A stretch of 64,000 nt of DNA, from assembly GCA_002478885.1 (NCBI GenBank), contig DLKC01000048.1:1-64000 (forward strand). The letters run 5' to 3'. The translations under genes were made by a program, and so were the position numbers. Below, piece after piece: positions 35,394 through 44,421 of this stretch; the first letter of the stretch is position 1, and every line of letters starts with the position of its first letter. The notes under the pieces were generated by a model. It worked only from the letters and a program-made list of their open reading frames with translations. It was not told the origin of the DNA and made no database searches. Source of the DNA: Chitinophagaceae bacterium UBA7600. Lineage in GTDB: Bacteria; Bacteroidota; Bacteroidia; Chitinophagales; Chitinophagaceae.

Positions 35394-37982
35394 ATGGCAA
35401 AAAATTTATTGATAGTAGAGTCTCCGGCGAAGGCAAAGACGATTGAAAAAATATTGGGCGGAGACTTTACCGTTAAGAGTTGCTACGGACATATACGTGA
35501 TCTTGAAAAGGATGACATGGGCATTGATGTCAACAATAATTACCTGCCCCGTTACAAGGTTCCTTCTGATAAAGAAAAGCTGGTGAATGAATTGAGACAA
35601 CTTACCAGGAAGTCTGACGAAGTATGGCTTGCGACGGATGAGGACCGCGAGGGGGAAGCCATCAGCTGGCATTTATGCGAAGTGCTTGGCCTTGATCCTG
35701 CGACCACCAAACGTATCGTGTTTCATGAAATTACAAAGCCGGCCATTAAGGCTGCGGTGAACAAACCGCGCACCGTTGACATGAACCTCGTGAACGCGCA
35801 ACAGGCGCGGCGCGTGGTAGACAGGATCGTGGGTTTTGAGTTGAGCCCGGTGCTGTGGCGCAAGATGAGCATGGGGAATTCTTTGAGTGCAGGCCGTGTG
35901 CAGAGCGTTGCGGTAAGGTTGATCGCTGAAAGAGAAAGAGAGATCAATGCCTTTACCGCGGTGAGCAGTTTTAAGATCGAGGCATTTTTTGCGGCTAATG
36001 ATATTAACGGCAAACCGGTGACCTTTAAAGCGGAAGCCGCGAAGCAAAATGATGCTGTAAGTGCCGAAGCTTTCTTAAAAAGTTGTATTGGTGCAAACTA
36101 TAAAGTAAAAGATGTGCAGGTAAAACCTGCCAAAAGATCGCCTGCTGCACCTTTTACCACTTCTACCCTGCAACAGGAAGCGAGCCGCAAGCTTGGATAT
36201 GGAGTAAGCAAAACCATGTTGCTTGCACAAAAATTATATGAAAGCGGTTACATAACCTATATGCGTACTGACAGTGTGAACCTGAGCGAAACCGCGATGG
36301 GCGAAATATCGGCGCAAATAACAAGTCAGTATGGACCACGTTACCTGCAGCCCCGCAAATACAAAAACAAAAACGAAAGCGCACAGGAAGCGCATGAAGC
36401 CATCAGGCCGACCTATATGCAGCATGCAAGTGTTGACGATACTGATGCCAGGCGCTTGTACGAGCTGATCTGGAAGAGAACAATGGCTTCGCAGATGAGC
36501 GACGCGGAATTTGAAAAGACCATTGCGCGTATCGACATTTCTACCAACAGGGCTGAACTTACCGCACAGGGTGAGGTGATGAAATTTGATGGCTTTCTAA
36601 AAGCCTATACAGAAGACCGGGATGACGATGAGGTTGGCGATGAAGAAAGCACGGACAGCATGTTACCGCCGCTTGCTGCCGGGCAGGCATTAACGTTCCG
36701 TGACATGAAAGCCACCGAACGTTTTTCAAAAGCTGCACCGAGATATACAGAAGCATCGCTGGTGAAAAAGATGGAGGAGCTCGGCATCGGCAGGCCTTCT
36801 ACCTATGCGCCAACGATCTCTACCATTCTTAAGAGAGGTTACGTGGAAAAACGCGATAAGGAAGGCGTAAAAAGGTCGATCAGGGTGCTGGTGCTGAATA
36901 ACAGCAATGAGATCAGTAAAGAAACACTGCAGGAAAATACCGGTGCTGAAAAGTCAAAGTTATTCCCGACGGATCTCGGCCTGGTGGTGACAGATTTTCT
37001 TAACCAGTATTTTAATGATGTAATGGACTATGGCTTCACCGCCAAAATAGAAGAAGAGTTTGACGAAATAGCCGGTGGCAAGAAACTGTGGACCAAAATG
37101 GTCGACGGCTTTTATAAGCCCTTCAAAGGTGATATCGATAAAACGATGGAAAAGGCGGAGCGCATCAAAGGCGAAAGAGAGCTGGGTGTGGAAGCCGGTA
37201 CCGGTAAGAAGGTGGTTGCAAGAATGGGGCGTTTTGGACCGATGGTGCAAATCGGTGATGTAAATGACGAAGAGAAACCCCGCTTTGCCAAACTAAAATC
37301 TACGCAAAGTATTGAGACCATCACCTATGATGAAGCGATGGATCTATTCCGGTTGCCGTTAACCCTGGGCGAATACGAAGGCAAAGAAGTTTCGGTTAAT
37401 GCCGGACGTTACGGGCCATATATCAAATGGGGTGAAGATTTTATTTCCATACCGCGTAGTGAAGACCCATCCTCTGTTGAACTGGAACGCGCCATTGTGC
37501 TTATTAAAGAGAAACAAACGGCGGACGCCCCGATTGCGGAATATGAAGGCAAACCGGTAACAAAGGGCAAAGGCCGTTTCGGGCCGTTCATTAAGTGGGG
37601 CGATCTTTTCATCAATGTCCCGAGGGCCTATAATTTTGATCATCTTACCCAAAAAGACTGCGAAGAACTTATTGAGAAAAAGATTGAAAAAGAAGGCAAC
37701 CGCTATATACAGCAATGGCCCACTGAAAAGATATCGATTGAGAATGGCAGATGGGGCCCATTCCTGCGTTTCGGCAAGAAAATGCTAAAGCTCAGCCGCA
37801 AGAAAAACAATGATAAATACAGCGCCGAAGAACTCTCCACGGTTTCGCTGGCCGAAGTAAAACAGATGATTGAGGAGCAGGTGCCCGATGCCTTTGTAAA
37901 AAAAGCGGCCAAGAAAACCGCGGCACCCAAAAAAGCGCCAACAAAAAAGGCAGCGACCAAAAAAAGCGCTAAGAAAAAATAG
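35394..37982 (+). CDS. topA: DNA topoisomerase I
   Basis: A 862-residue type IA topoisomerase that relaxes negative supercoils. The start is ATG 35394 (MAKNLLIVESPAKAKTIEKIL), the canonical Toprim N terminus; the open frame upstream to 35343 is rejected. The Toprim metal residues appear in ATDEDREGEAI. The active-site Tyr289 lies in ITYMRTDSVNLS. EEELGIGRPSTYA-type motif and several C-terminal GRFGPxIKWG repeats follow. No CxxC zinc fingers are present; instead the tail is Lys/Ala/Pro-rich (about 40 residues), as in other Bacteroidota. It is essential in most bacteria. Confidence 0.96.
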   Translation: MAKNLLIVESPAKAKTIEKILGGDFTVKSCYGHIRDLEKDDMGIDVNNNYLPRYKVPSDKEKLVNELRQLTRKSDEVWLATDEDREGEAISWHLCEVLGLDPATTKRIVFHEITKPAIKAAVNKPRTVDMNLVNAQQARRVVDRIVGFELSPVLWRKMSMGNSLSAGRVQSVAVRLIAEREREINAFTAVSSFKIEAFFAANDINGKPVTFKAEAAKQNDAVSAEAFLKSCIGANYKVKDVQVKPAKRSPAAPFTTSTLQQEASRKLGYGVSKTMLLAQKLYESGYITYMRTDSVNLSETAMGEISAQITSQYGPRYLQPRKYKNKNESAQEAHEAIRPTYMQHASVDDTDARRLYELIWKRTMASQMSDAEFEKTIARIDISTNRAELTAQGEVMKFDGFLKAYTEDRDDDEVGDEESTDSMLPPLAAGQALTFRDMKATERFSKAAPRYTEASLVKKMEELGIGRPSTYAPTISTILKRGYVEKRDKEGVKRSIRVLVLNNSNEISKETLQENTGAEKSKLFPTDLGLVVTDFLNQYFNDVMDYGFTAKIEEEFDEIAGGKKLWTKMVDGFYKPFKGDIDKTMEKAERIKGERELGVEAGTGKKVVARMGRFGPMVQIGDVNDEEKPRFAKLKSTQSIETITYDEAMDLFRLPLTLGEYEGKEVSVNAGRYGPYIKWGEDFISIPRSEDPSSVELERAIVLIKEKQTADAPIAEYEGKPVTKGKGRFGPFIKWGDLFINVPRAYNFDHLTQKDCEELIEKKIEKEGNRYIQQWPTEKISIENGRWGPFLRFGKKMLKLSRKKNNDKYSAEELSTVSLAEVKQMIEEQVPDAFVKKAAKKTAAPKKAPTKKAATKKSAKKK

Positions 37983-38014
37983 ATGGTATTATCATTTATT
38001 TAGAAATTCAGGTG

Positions 38015-38045
38015 TTGTTCATACACTATTAGTCCACTAAATTTG
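38015..38045 (+). promoter_or_regulatory. candidate cysE promoter (TTG-N20-TAAATTTG)
   Basis: TTG at 38015-38017, a 20-base spacer and TAAATTTG at 38038-38045, which fits TAnnTTTG at all fixed positions. The predicted start leaves a leader of about 130 bases before cysE. Confidence 0.5.
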
Positions 38046-38140
38046 TCGTCAAATAAAAAAACATGTTACTCCTGGTTAATTGTTGTTGTAGTTTACATTG
38101 AAGACAGGGGAACCCATGACCATCATTAATATGAATCATG

Positions 38141-38170
38141 CCCTTCTCTTACAGGAAGGGTTTACTTTTT
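38141..38170 (+). promoter_or_regulatory. hairpin with T-rich tract in the cysE leader
   Basis: CCCTTC (38141-38146) pairs with GAAGGG (38155-38160), followed by TTTACTTTTT. It sits 13 bases before the cysE ATG, so it could be a weak terminator used for attenuation, or the end of a topA readthrough transcript. Confidence 0.4.
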
Positions 38171-38182
38171 AACAAGCCAATA

Positions 38183-38992
38183 ATGCAATACCCGGGTTAT
38201 ATTTTAAGCAACCATTTGCCAGCAGTTAAAGCCATTCATGCTTTTACCGAGGAACTTATCAACTATCTTTTTCCGGTGACAGACGATCCGGAGATGTTCC
38301 TTGAGCATCACGAAAGCGAATTGTATAAACTCACTGAACATTTTGCAGCATTGCTGAATTCTGTAGATACGCCGGGCAAACTTGACAAAGAAAGCATCAG
38401 CAGCAAATTTTTCGCGTCACTTGGATCGGTAAAGGACCTGCTGATAAAAGATGCGCAGCTCATTCTCGATTTTGACCCGGCGGCATCTTCCTTTGAAGAG
38501 GTGATACTCACCTACCCTGGCTTTTACGCGATACTGGTGCACCGGCTTGCGCATATCATGTATCTCGCAAAGATTCCGCTGATACCGCGTTTTATGAGCG
38601 AGTATGCCCATAGCAAAACAGGTATTGATATTAACCCCGGTGCAACCATTGGCAGCCCTTTCTTTATCGATCACGGCACCGGCGTGGTTATCGGGGAGAC
38701 GGCGGTTATCGGTAACAATGTAAAAATTTACCAGGGTGTAACGCTCGGTGCTATTGCCGTGCGCAAAGACGATGCTCTAACCAAGCGCCACCCCACTATC
38801 GAAGACAACGTGATTATTTACGCGGGCAGTACCATACTCGGTGGTAATACCACTATTGGCCACGACAGTATTATCGGTGGCAATACCTGGCTTACACAAA
38901 GTGTGCCTCCATTCAGCGTAGTGTATCATAAAAATCAAACGATCGTAAATGACCGTAAGGATTATGAAGAACCGCTGAACTTTATTATTTAG
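38183..38992 (+). CDS. cysE: serine O-acetyltransferase
   Basis: About 269 residues; transfers acetyl from acetyl-CoA to L-Ser, the first step of cysteine synthesis. It has an N-terminal helical domain (about 1-130) and a left-handed beta-helix of hexapeptide repeats (IDINPGATIGSPFFIDHGTGVVIGETAVIGNNVKIYQGVTLG-type region) with the catalytic DHGTG segment containing His. The start is ATG 38183; an upstream in-frame ATG at 38138 precedes the leader hairpin and is unlikely. The product feeds the cysteine synthase encoded 248 bases downstream. Confidence 0.92.
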   Translation: MQYPGYILSNHLPAVKAIHAFTEELINYLFPVTDDPEMFLEHHESELYKLTEHFAALLNSVDTPGKLDKESISSKFFASLGSVKDLLIKDAQLILDFDPAASSFEEVILTYPGFYAILVHRLAHIMYLAKIPLIPRFMSEYAHSKTGIDINPGATIGSPFFIDHGTGVVIGETAVIGNNVKIYQGVTLGAIAVRKDDALTKRHPTIEDNVIIYAGSTILGGNTTIGHDSIIGGNTWLTQSVPPFSVVYHKNQTIVNDRKDYEEPLNFII

Positions 38993-39110
38993 TTCTTTTT
39001 TACCTGGCCAACCGTTTATTGGATTTTTACTGTTTTGCAATAGTGCAGTTTTGCATACCATCATCGTGAAGCAGAACATTTGCAGCTGATTTGACAGGAA
39101 GAGAACGGAA

Positions 39111-39166
39111 CGCTGAAGTGAGTGACACAACGAAGTTCAATAGCCTTTCAACTGCCAGGACCAAAA
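39111..39166 (+). repeat. dispersed intergenic repeat, GTGAC-variant
   Basis: CGCTGAAGTGAGTGACACAA: the GCTGAAG head joined to the variant core, then CGAAGTTCAATAG and a tail ACTGCCAGGACC. It lies between cysE and the cysteine synthase gene. Confidence 0.6.
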
Positions 39167-39239
39167 AATATATAATCGCTGATACATAACAGAACTCATT
39201 GCTCAAACTGACAAAACAAAAACAATTAAACCAAAAAAA

Positions 39240-40154
39240 ATGAGAGCAAACAACATTTTAGAAACGATCGGCAACACCCCACATGTAAAAATAAACCGCC
39301 TGTACCCGGCAAATATTGAAGTATGGAGCAAACTTGAAAGAGCCAATCCCGGTGGAAGTATTAAAGACCGCATTGCCCTTGCGATGGTAGAAGATGCAGA
39401 ACAGAAAGGCCTGTTGAAAAAGGACAGCGTTATTATTGAGCCAACATCGGGCAACACGGGCATCGGGCTTGCGATGGTGGCGGCAGTTAAGGGTTATAAA
39501 CTGGTGCTGGTAATGCCTGAAAGCATGAGCATTGAACGCAGGAGGTTAATGAGTGTTTATGGTGCAGGCTTTGAACTTACGCCAAGAGAAAAAGGCATGA
39601 AAGGCGCTATAGAAAAAGCAAAAGAATTACTGGCAACCACACCGGGTTCGTGGATGCCGCAACAATTCGATAACAGCGCCAACATTGACGTGCATGTACG
39701 TACCACGGCACAGGAAATTCTAAATGATTTCCAGGAAGGGATCGATTTCCTGATAACAGGTGTTGGTACCGGCGGGCATATTACCGGCGTTGGAGAAGTG
39801 CTAAAAAAACAATTCCCCGGGCTAAAGGTGTTTGCTGTTGAGCCGGAGCTGTCTCCCGTTATCAGCGGCGGAGCGCCCGGTCCCCACCCGATACAAGGTA
39901 TCGGCGCGGGTTTTATTCCGAATAACCTACATACGAGTGTACTTGACGGGACGATACAGGTTTCCAAAGAAGAAGCGTTTGAATATGCACAACGTGCCGC
40001 AAAGGAAGAAGGAATATTCCAGGGAATTTCCAGCGGTGCCACCATGGCAGCGGTAGCCAAAAAACTGGCAGATATTCCTGCCGGCAGCCGCGTACTGATT
40101 TTTAACTATGATACCGGTGAAAGATACTTAAGTATTGATGGGCTGTTTGCTTAA
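39240..40154 (+). CDS. cysK: cysteine synthase
   Basis: A 304-residue PLP enzyme that makes L-Cys from O-acetylserine and sulfide. The PLP lysine is Lys42 in [12 protein letters not shown]. The substrate loop [12 protein letters not shown] (about 69-80) and the phosphate cradle [10 protein letters not shown] (about 177-186) are intact. It could equally be named CysM, since length does not separate the two. With cysE it forms a local two-step cysteine pathway. A perfect terminator follows. Confidence 0.93.
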   Translation: MRANNILETIGNTPHVKINRLYPANIEVWSKLERANPGGSIKDRIALAMVEDAEQKGLLKKDSVIIEPTSGNTGIGLAMVAAVKGYKLVLVMPESMSIERRRLMSVYGAGFELTPREKGMKGAIEKAKELLATTPGSWMPQQFDNSANIDVHVRTTAQEILNDFQEGIDFLITGVGTGGHITGVGEVLKKQFPGLKVFAVEPELSPVISGGAPGPHPIQGIGAGFIPNNLHTSVLDGTIQVSKEEAFEYAQRAAKEEGIFQGISSGATMAAVAKKLADIPAGSRVLIFNYDTGERYLSIDGLFA

Positions 40155-40181
40155 CCAACACCCGCGATTGTGTTGCCTGGT

Positions 40182-40208
40182 AAAACCTTCTTAAATGAAG
40201 GTTTTTTT
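40182..40208 (+). terminator. rho-independent terminator
   Basis: AAAACCTTC (40182-40190) pairs with GAAGGTTTT (40197-40205) across a 6-base loop, with a T-run overlapping the right arm. Confidence 0.85.
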
Positions 40209-40311
40209 ATTTGCAGTATTTGCTGTTTCAAACATCCATCAAGACAACTCATTCACGCTGCGATTGTATGCTTTTTAGTTCCGGGATATTTTCGTTTCAA
40301 AAGATTCCTCT

Positions 40312-40902
40312 ATGAAACCGATGATACAAATTTTGCTGCTGGCGCTGTTGGCATCCTGCGGGAAAATACCTGTGAGCCCGGTAAACCCCGGGCCTGTACC
40401 GCAGCCCGGTCTGCAATACATCAATCTAAACGATGCAATCGTTAAACCCGGCAATAACCAGTTGCTGGACATTGATGGCGACGGGGTAAGAGACCTCAAC
40501 TTCAAAGTTTACCTTGTTGGCGATCCTATACTTAAACGCGACAGGTATTTTTATGCGGTGTCATCATTTGAAAACAGCAGGCTGCTTGCGGCAGGAGAAA
40601 ATGAATCCCCCGTAATGGAGAAGGAAGACCTGATACCAGTAAAAAACCTGCCCGATTTCGAGTGGTATTTGGTAGCAGAAGTTAATCTTGTTCAAAAGGT
40701 GATTGAAATAAACAGGGCTCCTTACTGGATGGGGTCATGGGTAAATGCCATCGACAGTTATCTCGCATTCCAGTTAGTAAAAGGCCCATCCGTCTTTAAT
40801 GGCTGGATTCAATTGAGCTTTGACAAAGCCAATGAGCAGATTGTTCTGCATCACGCAGCTTTTTCTTTACAACCAGGCGTGGATATAAAAGCGGGATTGT
40901 AA
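40312..40902 (+). CDS. small lipoprotein, unknown function
   Basis: A 196-residue lipoprotein with signal peptide and lipobox LLASC (Cys16), followed by a Pro-rich linker. The DIDGDGVRDLNF motif at about 53-64 resembles a single calcium-binding or VCBS-like Asp loop. The rest is beta-rich with no enzymatic motif. It is expected at the outer or inner membrane. It is isolated, beginning 104 bases after the cysteine synthase terminator, and converges on an MFS gene with only a 3-base gap. Confidence 0.72.
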   Translation: MKPMIQILLLALLASCGKIPVSPVNPGPVPQPGLQYINLNDAIVKPGNNQLLDIDGDGVRDLNFKVYLVGDPILKRDRYFYAVSSFENSRLLAAGENESPVMEKEDLIPVKNLPDFEWYLVAEVNLVQKVIEINRAPYWMGSWVNAIDSYLAFQLVKGPSVFNGWIQLSFDKANEQIVLHHAAFSLQPGVDIKAGL

Positions 40903-40905
40903 AAG

Positions 40906-42069
40906 CTATACGGCTCCTGCTACCAGCCGTGTTGCCCTTCCGGCCATGAGTGTTGTGCCAAAACCGAGGGCTGCCATAATCGCGAAAGACCATCGCAGAT
41001 CGAAAGCCTGTGCTATATACCCAATCAGCGGCGGGCCAAACAAAAAACCGATGAATCCCACGGTCGATACCGCTGCGATCGCCATACCCGCGGGCATTGT
41101 TTTGCTTTTCCCGGCCAGGCCGTATGCCAGCGGCACGACAGATGAAACGCCGAAACCTGTGAGCAAAAAGCCCAGCGCCGCCGTAAAAAACTGCGGTAAT
41201 ATTACGGCAAGCAACAGACCGGCCGTTATAAGGCAGCCAGCTACCCGAAACACGTTCTTAACACCAAATCTCGTAACCATATTATCGGCAAAAAAGCGGC
41301 CCGTAGCCATGGTAGCCATAAAAGTAGTGTAGCCAACGGTTACATACTGTTCGGGTGCATGCACCACGTCCCTGAAGTAAATGCCGCTCCAATCAAACAT
41401 ACAGCCTTCGCAGGCCATGCAGCAAAAGGAAAGTATACCTAAGTTTAGTAAGGACCTGTCGGGCCAGCTAAAGCCTGATTTACCCGAACCGGAACGCAGG
41501 TCATTTTTGAGCGCGCTTTTGACAAACAAAAAAACGATCGCCATTATAAGTACCGAAACATACACAAAATGCGCAAGTGGTGAAATGTGTTGCGAAACCA
41601 TAAATGTGCCTATCGCGGCGCCGGTAAAACCCGCGAGGCTCCATAGTCCGTGAAAAGATGCCATGATGGACCTTTGGTATAATGCTTCCACTCCCACCGC
41701 CTGCGTGTTTATCGAAATGTTCATGAGGTTGCCCGCCATACCAAATAAAAACAACAATGCCGCCAGTTCCCACACGTGATCAACGCCGCCTATGAGGCAA
41801 AGAACGGCTGTGTAGATAATTGAGCCGATCAGCAGGCATATGCGGCTGCCAAGTCGCGTAACCATTACACCGGCGACCGGCAGGCAAACCATCGAGCCTA
41901 CGGGCGACGCAAATAAAACGGTTCCCAGTTCAGCCTGGTTCAAACCAAGATGGTGCTGAATGTCAGGTATTCTCGCAGCCCAAGTTGCAAAACAAAGACC
42001 CGAAACAAAAAAGAAATTACTGACTGCTATGCGCGCCACACGTGGTTTAGGTAGACTGCTTGCCAACAT
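40906..42069 (-). CDS. MFS transporter, YbjJ-like
   Basis: A 387-residue permease with about 12 membrane helices. The loop motif GVMVTRLGSR after helix 2 and an internal repeat of the two six-helix halves are visible. The start (RVARIAVSNFFFVSGLCFATWAARIPDIQHHLGL) resembles the YbjJ/FucP-neighbour group with the conserved W-A-A-R-I-P. Substrate not determinable. It is divergent from aspS across about 210 bases that hold one dispersed repeat. Confidence 0.87.
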   Translation of the reverse strand: MLASSLPKPRVARIAVSNFFFVSGLCFATWAARIPDIQHHLGLNQAELGTVLFASPVGSMVCLPVAGVMVTRLGSRICLLIGSIIYTAVLCLIGGVDHVWELAALLFLFGMAGNLMNISINTQAVGVEALYQRSIMASFHGLWSLAGFTGAAIGTFMVSQHISPLAHFVYVSVLIMAIVFLFVKSALKNDLRSGSGKSGFSWPDRSLLNLGILSFCCMACEGCMFDWSGIYFRDVVHAPEQYVTVGYTTFMATMATGRFFADNMVTRFGVKNVFRVAGCLITAGLLLAVILPQFFTAALGFLLTGFGVSSVVPLAYGLAGKSKTMPAGMAIAAVSTVGFIGFLFGPPLIGYIAQAFDLRWSFAIMAALGFGTTLMAGRATRLVAGAV

Positions 42070-42161
42070 GCGGCAAAGATATAGTCTTGTATAAATGCAA
42101 CTATGGCAGTTTCCCGAACTTTCTTCAATCCGCTTATATTTGCAGCCCGTTGAAGTTTTTT

Positions 42162-42216
42162 ATGGGCCGGGCAAAGAAACATGGTGGAGCTTTTGTTGCG
42201 CCGCACACTTCAGCGC
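42162..42216 (-). repeat. dispersed intergenic repeat, short form
   Basis: Minus-orientation copy, core GTTGCGCCGCACACTTCAGC at 42195-42214, tail GGGCCGGGCAAAG at its left. The dyad arms are intact while the centre base differs from most copies. Confidence 0.6.
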
Positions 42217-42280
42217 TTTGATCTTTATTCAGCAAAACCATTTTTTATCAACTAAATTTTCCCTTCGGGGATGGGCATTT

Positions 42281-44110
42281 ATGTATCGTACACATACCTG
42301 TGGTGAATTAAGAGTAACCGATGTAAGCAAGACAGTGACACTCGCCGGATGGGTGCAAACCATTAGAAAATTCGGAGCAATCACTTTTATTGACCTGCGC
42401 GACCGTTATGGCATTACGCAATTGCTTTTTGGCGAAGACCTGCAAAGCCAGCTTGATGCAAATCCTCCCGGCCGCGAATTTGTTTTGCAAGCTGTCGGAA
42501 TCGTGCAGGAACGGAGTAACAAAAATTCAAATATTACCACCGGTGAAATCGAAATCACCGTGAAATCGTTTACGATATTGAATAAGTCGGCCATACCGCC
42601 ATTCACCATAACAGACGAGACAGACGGAGGCGATGACCTGCGCATGAAATACCGTTATCTCGACCTTCGCCGCAATGCAGTGAAGAAAAATCTCGAGCTG
42701 CGTTACGCCGTTAGCCGCAGCACCCGCAACTATTTGCATGAGCAGGGTTTTATGGATATTGAAACGCCTTTTCTTATTAAGTCAACACCCGAAGGAGCAA
42801 GAGATTTCGTGGTTCCTTCCCGTATGAACCCCGGGCAGTTTTATGCTTTACCGCAGAGCCCGCAAACGTTTAAGCAGTTGCTGATGGTAAGCGGTTATGA
42901 CCGGTATTACCAGATCGTAAAATGCTTCCGCGATGAAGACCTTCGCGCCGACAGGCAGCCGGAATTTACACAGATCGATTGTGAAATGGCCTTTGTGCAG
43001 CAGGAAGATATCCTTAACATGTTTGAAGGGTTGGTCAAGCGCATTTTTAAAGATGTAAAAGGCATTGACTATAACGATATGGTAGAGCGCATGACCTGGG
43101 AAGACGCGATGTGGCACTATGGTAACGACAAGCCGGATATCCGTTTTGGTATGCATATCTGCAACCTGAAAAAGCCCGGTTCTGTTTATGTAAACAAAGA
43201 GGACAAGGCCGCATTGATCAATGGAGCTGACTTTAAAGTATTTGACGATGCGGAAACAGTTTTGTGTATAGCTGTGCCGGGCTGCAGTGAATATACCCGA
43301 AAGCAAACCGATGAAATAACAGAGTGGGTTAAGCGGCCACAGATCGGCATGAAGGGGCTTGTATTTATCAAATGCAATGCGGACGGAACTTTCAAAAGCA
43401 GCGTAGATAAATTCTACAGTGAAGAAAAATTGAAAGCCATTGCTGAAGCGGCCAATGCCCAAGCCGGCGATCTCATTCTTGTACTTGCAGGCGCAGAAGA
43501 ACGTACCCGTAAAGCGATGAGCGAACTGCGTCTCGAAATGGGCAAACGTCTTGGCTTGAGGAAAGACAACGAATTCAGGCTATTGTGGGTGCTCGACTTC
43601 CCGCTGTTTGAATATGATGAAGAAGGCAACAGGTGGGTAGCACGTCACCACCCGTTCACGTCCCCGAAGCCATCTGATATAGAAGTAATGATTAATAACA
43701 ATCCTGTTATAACGGATGCCGCGAAGTATCTTGAACATCCTTATGCAGGTATCAAGGCCAATGCCTATGATATGGTGTTGAACGGGAATGAGATCGGTGG
43801 CGGTTCTATCCGTATTTACCAGAGAGCATTACAGGAGAAAATGTTTACCGCGCTCGGCATGAGTAAGGAAGAAGCTTTGCATAAATTCGGGTTTTTGCTG
43901 GGTGCGTTTGAATATGGCGCGCCACCACATGGCGGACTCGCATTTGGTTTCGACCGTTTGTGTGCCATATTGGGTGGCAGTGAAAGTATCCGCGATTTTA
44001 TCGCCTTCCCTAAAAACAACAGCGGCCGCGATGTAATGCTGGATGCCCCATCCTCTATCGATGATAAACAGTTTGATGAACTGCAGATAAAGCTGGATTT
44101 GAAAGCTTAA
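42281..44110 (+). CDS. aspS: aspartate--tRNA ligase
   Basis: A 609-residue class II synthetase. An N-terminal OB-fold anticodon domain ([11 protein letters not shown] onward, [20 protein letters not shown]) is followed by the catalytic domain. It has the [14 protein letters not shown] flipping/Asp-binding region, motif 2 [18 protein letters not shown], a GAD insertion domain and motif 3 GLAFGFDRL. The start is ATG 42281; the frame is open to 42095, but that part spans the dispersed repeat and is non-coding. A strong terminator follows. Confidence 0.96.
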   Translation: MYRTHTCGELRVTDVSKTVTLAGWVQTIRKFGAITFIDLRDRYGITQLLFGEDLQSQLDANPPGREFVLQAVGIVQERSNKNSNITTGEIEITVKSFTILNKSAIPPFTITDETDGGDDLRMKYRYLDLRRNAVKKNLELRYAVSRSTRNYLHEQGFMDIETPFLIKSTPEGARDFVVPSRMNPGQFYALPQSPQTFKQLLMVSGYDRYYQIVKCFRDEDLRADRQPEFTQIDCEMAFVQQEDILNMFEGLVKRIFKDVKGIDYNDMVERMTWEDAMWHYGNDKPDIRFGMHICNLKKPGSVYVNKEDKAALINGADFKVFDDAETVLCIAVPGCSEYTRKQTDEITEWVKRPQIGMKGLVFIKCNADGTFKSSVDKFYSEEKLKAIAEAANAQAGDLILVLAGAEERTRKAMSELRLEMGKRLGLRKDNEFRLLWVLDFPLFEYDEEGNRWVARHHPFTSPKPSDIEVMINNNPVITDAAKYLEHPYAGIKANAYDMVLNGNEIGGGSIRIYQRALQEKMFTALGMSKEEALHKFGFLLGAFEYGAPPHGGLAFGFDRLCAILGGSESIRDFIAFPKNNSGRDVMLDAPSSIDDKQFDELQIKLDLKA

Positions 44111-44130
44111 AACAAAAAGTCAATATTTTA

Positions 44131-44161
44131 AAAAAGCCCGGCTATACCGCCGGGCTTTTTT
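44131..44161 (+). terminator. aspS terminator
   Basis: AAAAAGCCCGGC (44131-44142) pairs fully with GCCGGGCTTTTT (44149-44160) across a 6-base loop. Confidence 0.9.
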
Positions 44162-44350
44162 GTTGGCCGGCATTTGTTTAGCACAAGTGCATGGGGCAAT
44201 AGCCGATGCTATAAAAAATATTGCCTAAATCATAAAAAAACAGCATCCCAATTGCTTTGCGAAAAACCAGCTGCGAAGGGACCAAAAAAAACAAGAATAA
44301 CTTAACCTGGAATTTTTCCGGTAACCATTATTCCTTATCTTGAGCACCTG

Positions 44351-44399
44351 AGAGTTGCCTGCCATACGGTTCCCGTATAGAGGCAACTCTTTTGTTTTA
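44351..44399 (+). promoter_or_regulatory. strong hairpin-plus-T-run in the leader of the ATP-grasp operon
   Basis: An outer stem AGAGTTGCCT (44351-44360) pairs perfectly with AGGCAACTCT (44381-44390). An inner stem ATACGG (44064 offset: 44364-44369) pairs with CCGTAT (44373-44378), and TTTTGTTTT follows. It ends about 23 bases before the ATG at 44422 and lies 190 bases after the aspS terminator. It could be an attenuator or the end of a short RNA that begins after TTATCTTGAG (44335-44344). The rest of the 311-base gap shows nothing else. Confidence 0.6.
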
Positions 44400-44421
44400 T
44401 ACCAACCAAAACGAATTGGGT

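Noticed and set aside
35394..37982. Missing zinc-finger cysteines in topA taken as truncation
   Set aside because: The C terminus has the GRFGP repeats and Lys-rich tail usual for this phylum; the gene appears complete.
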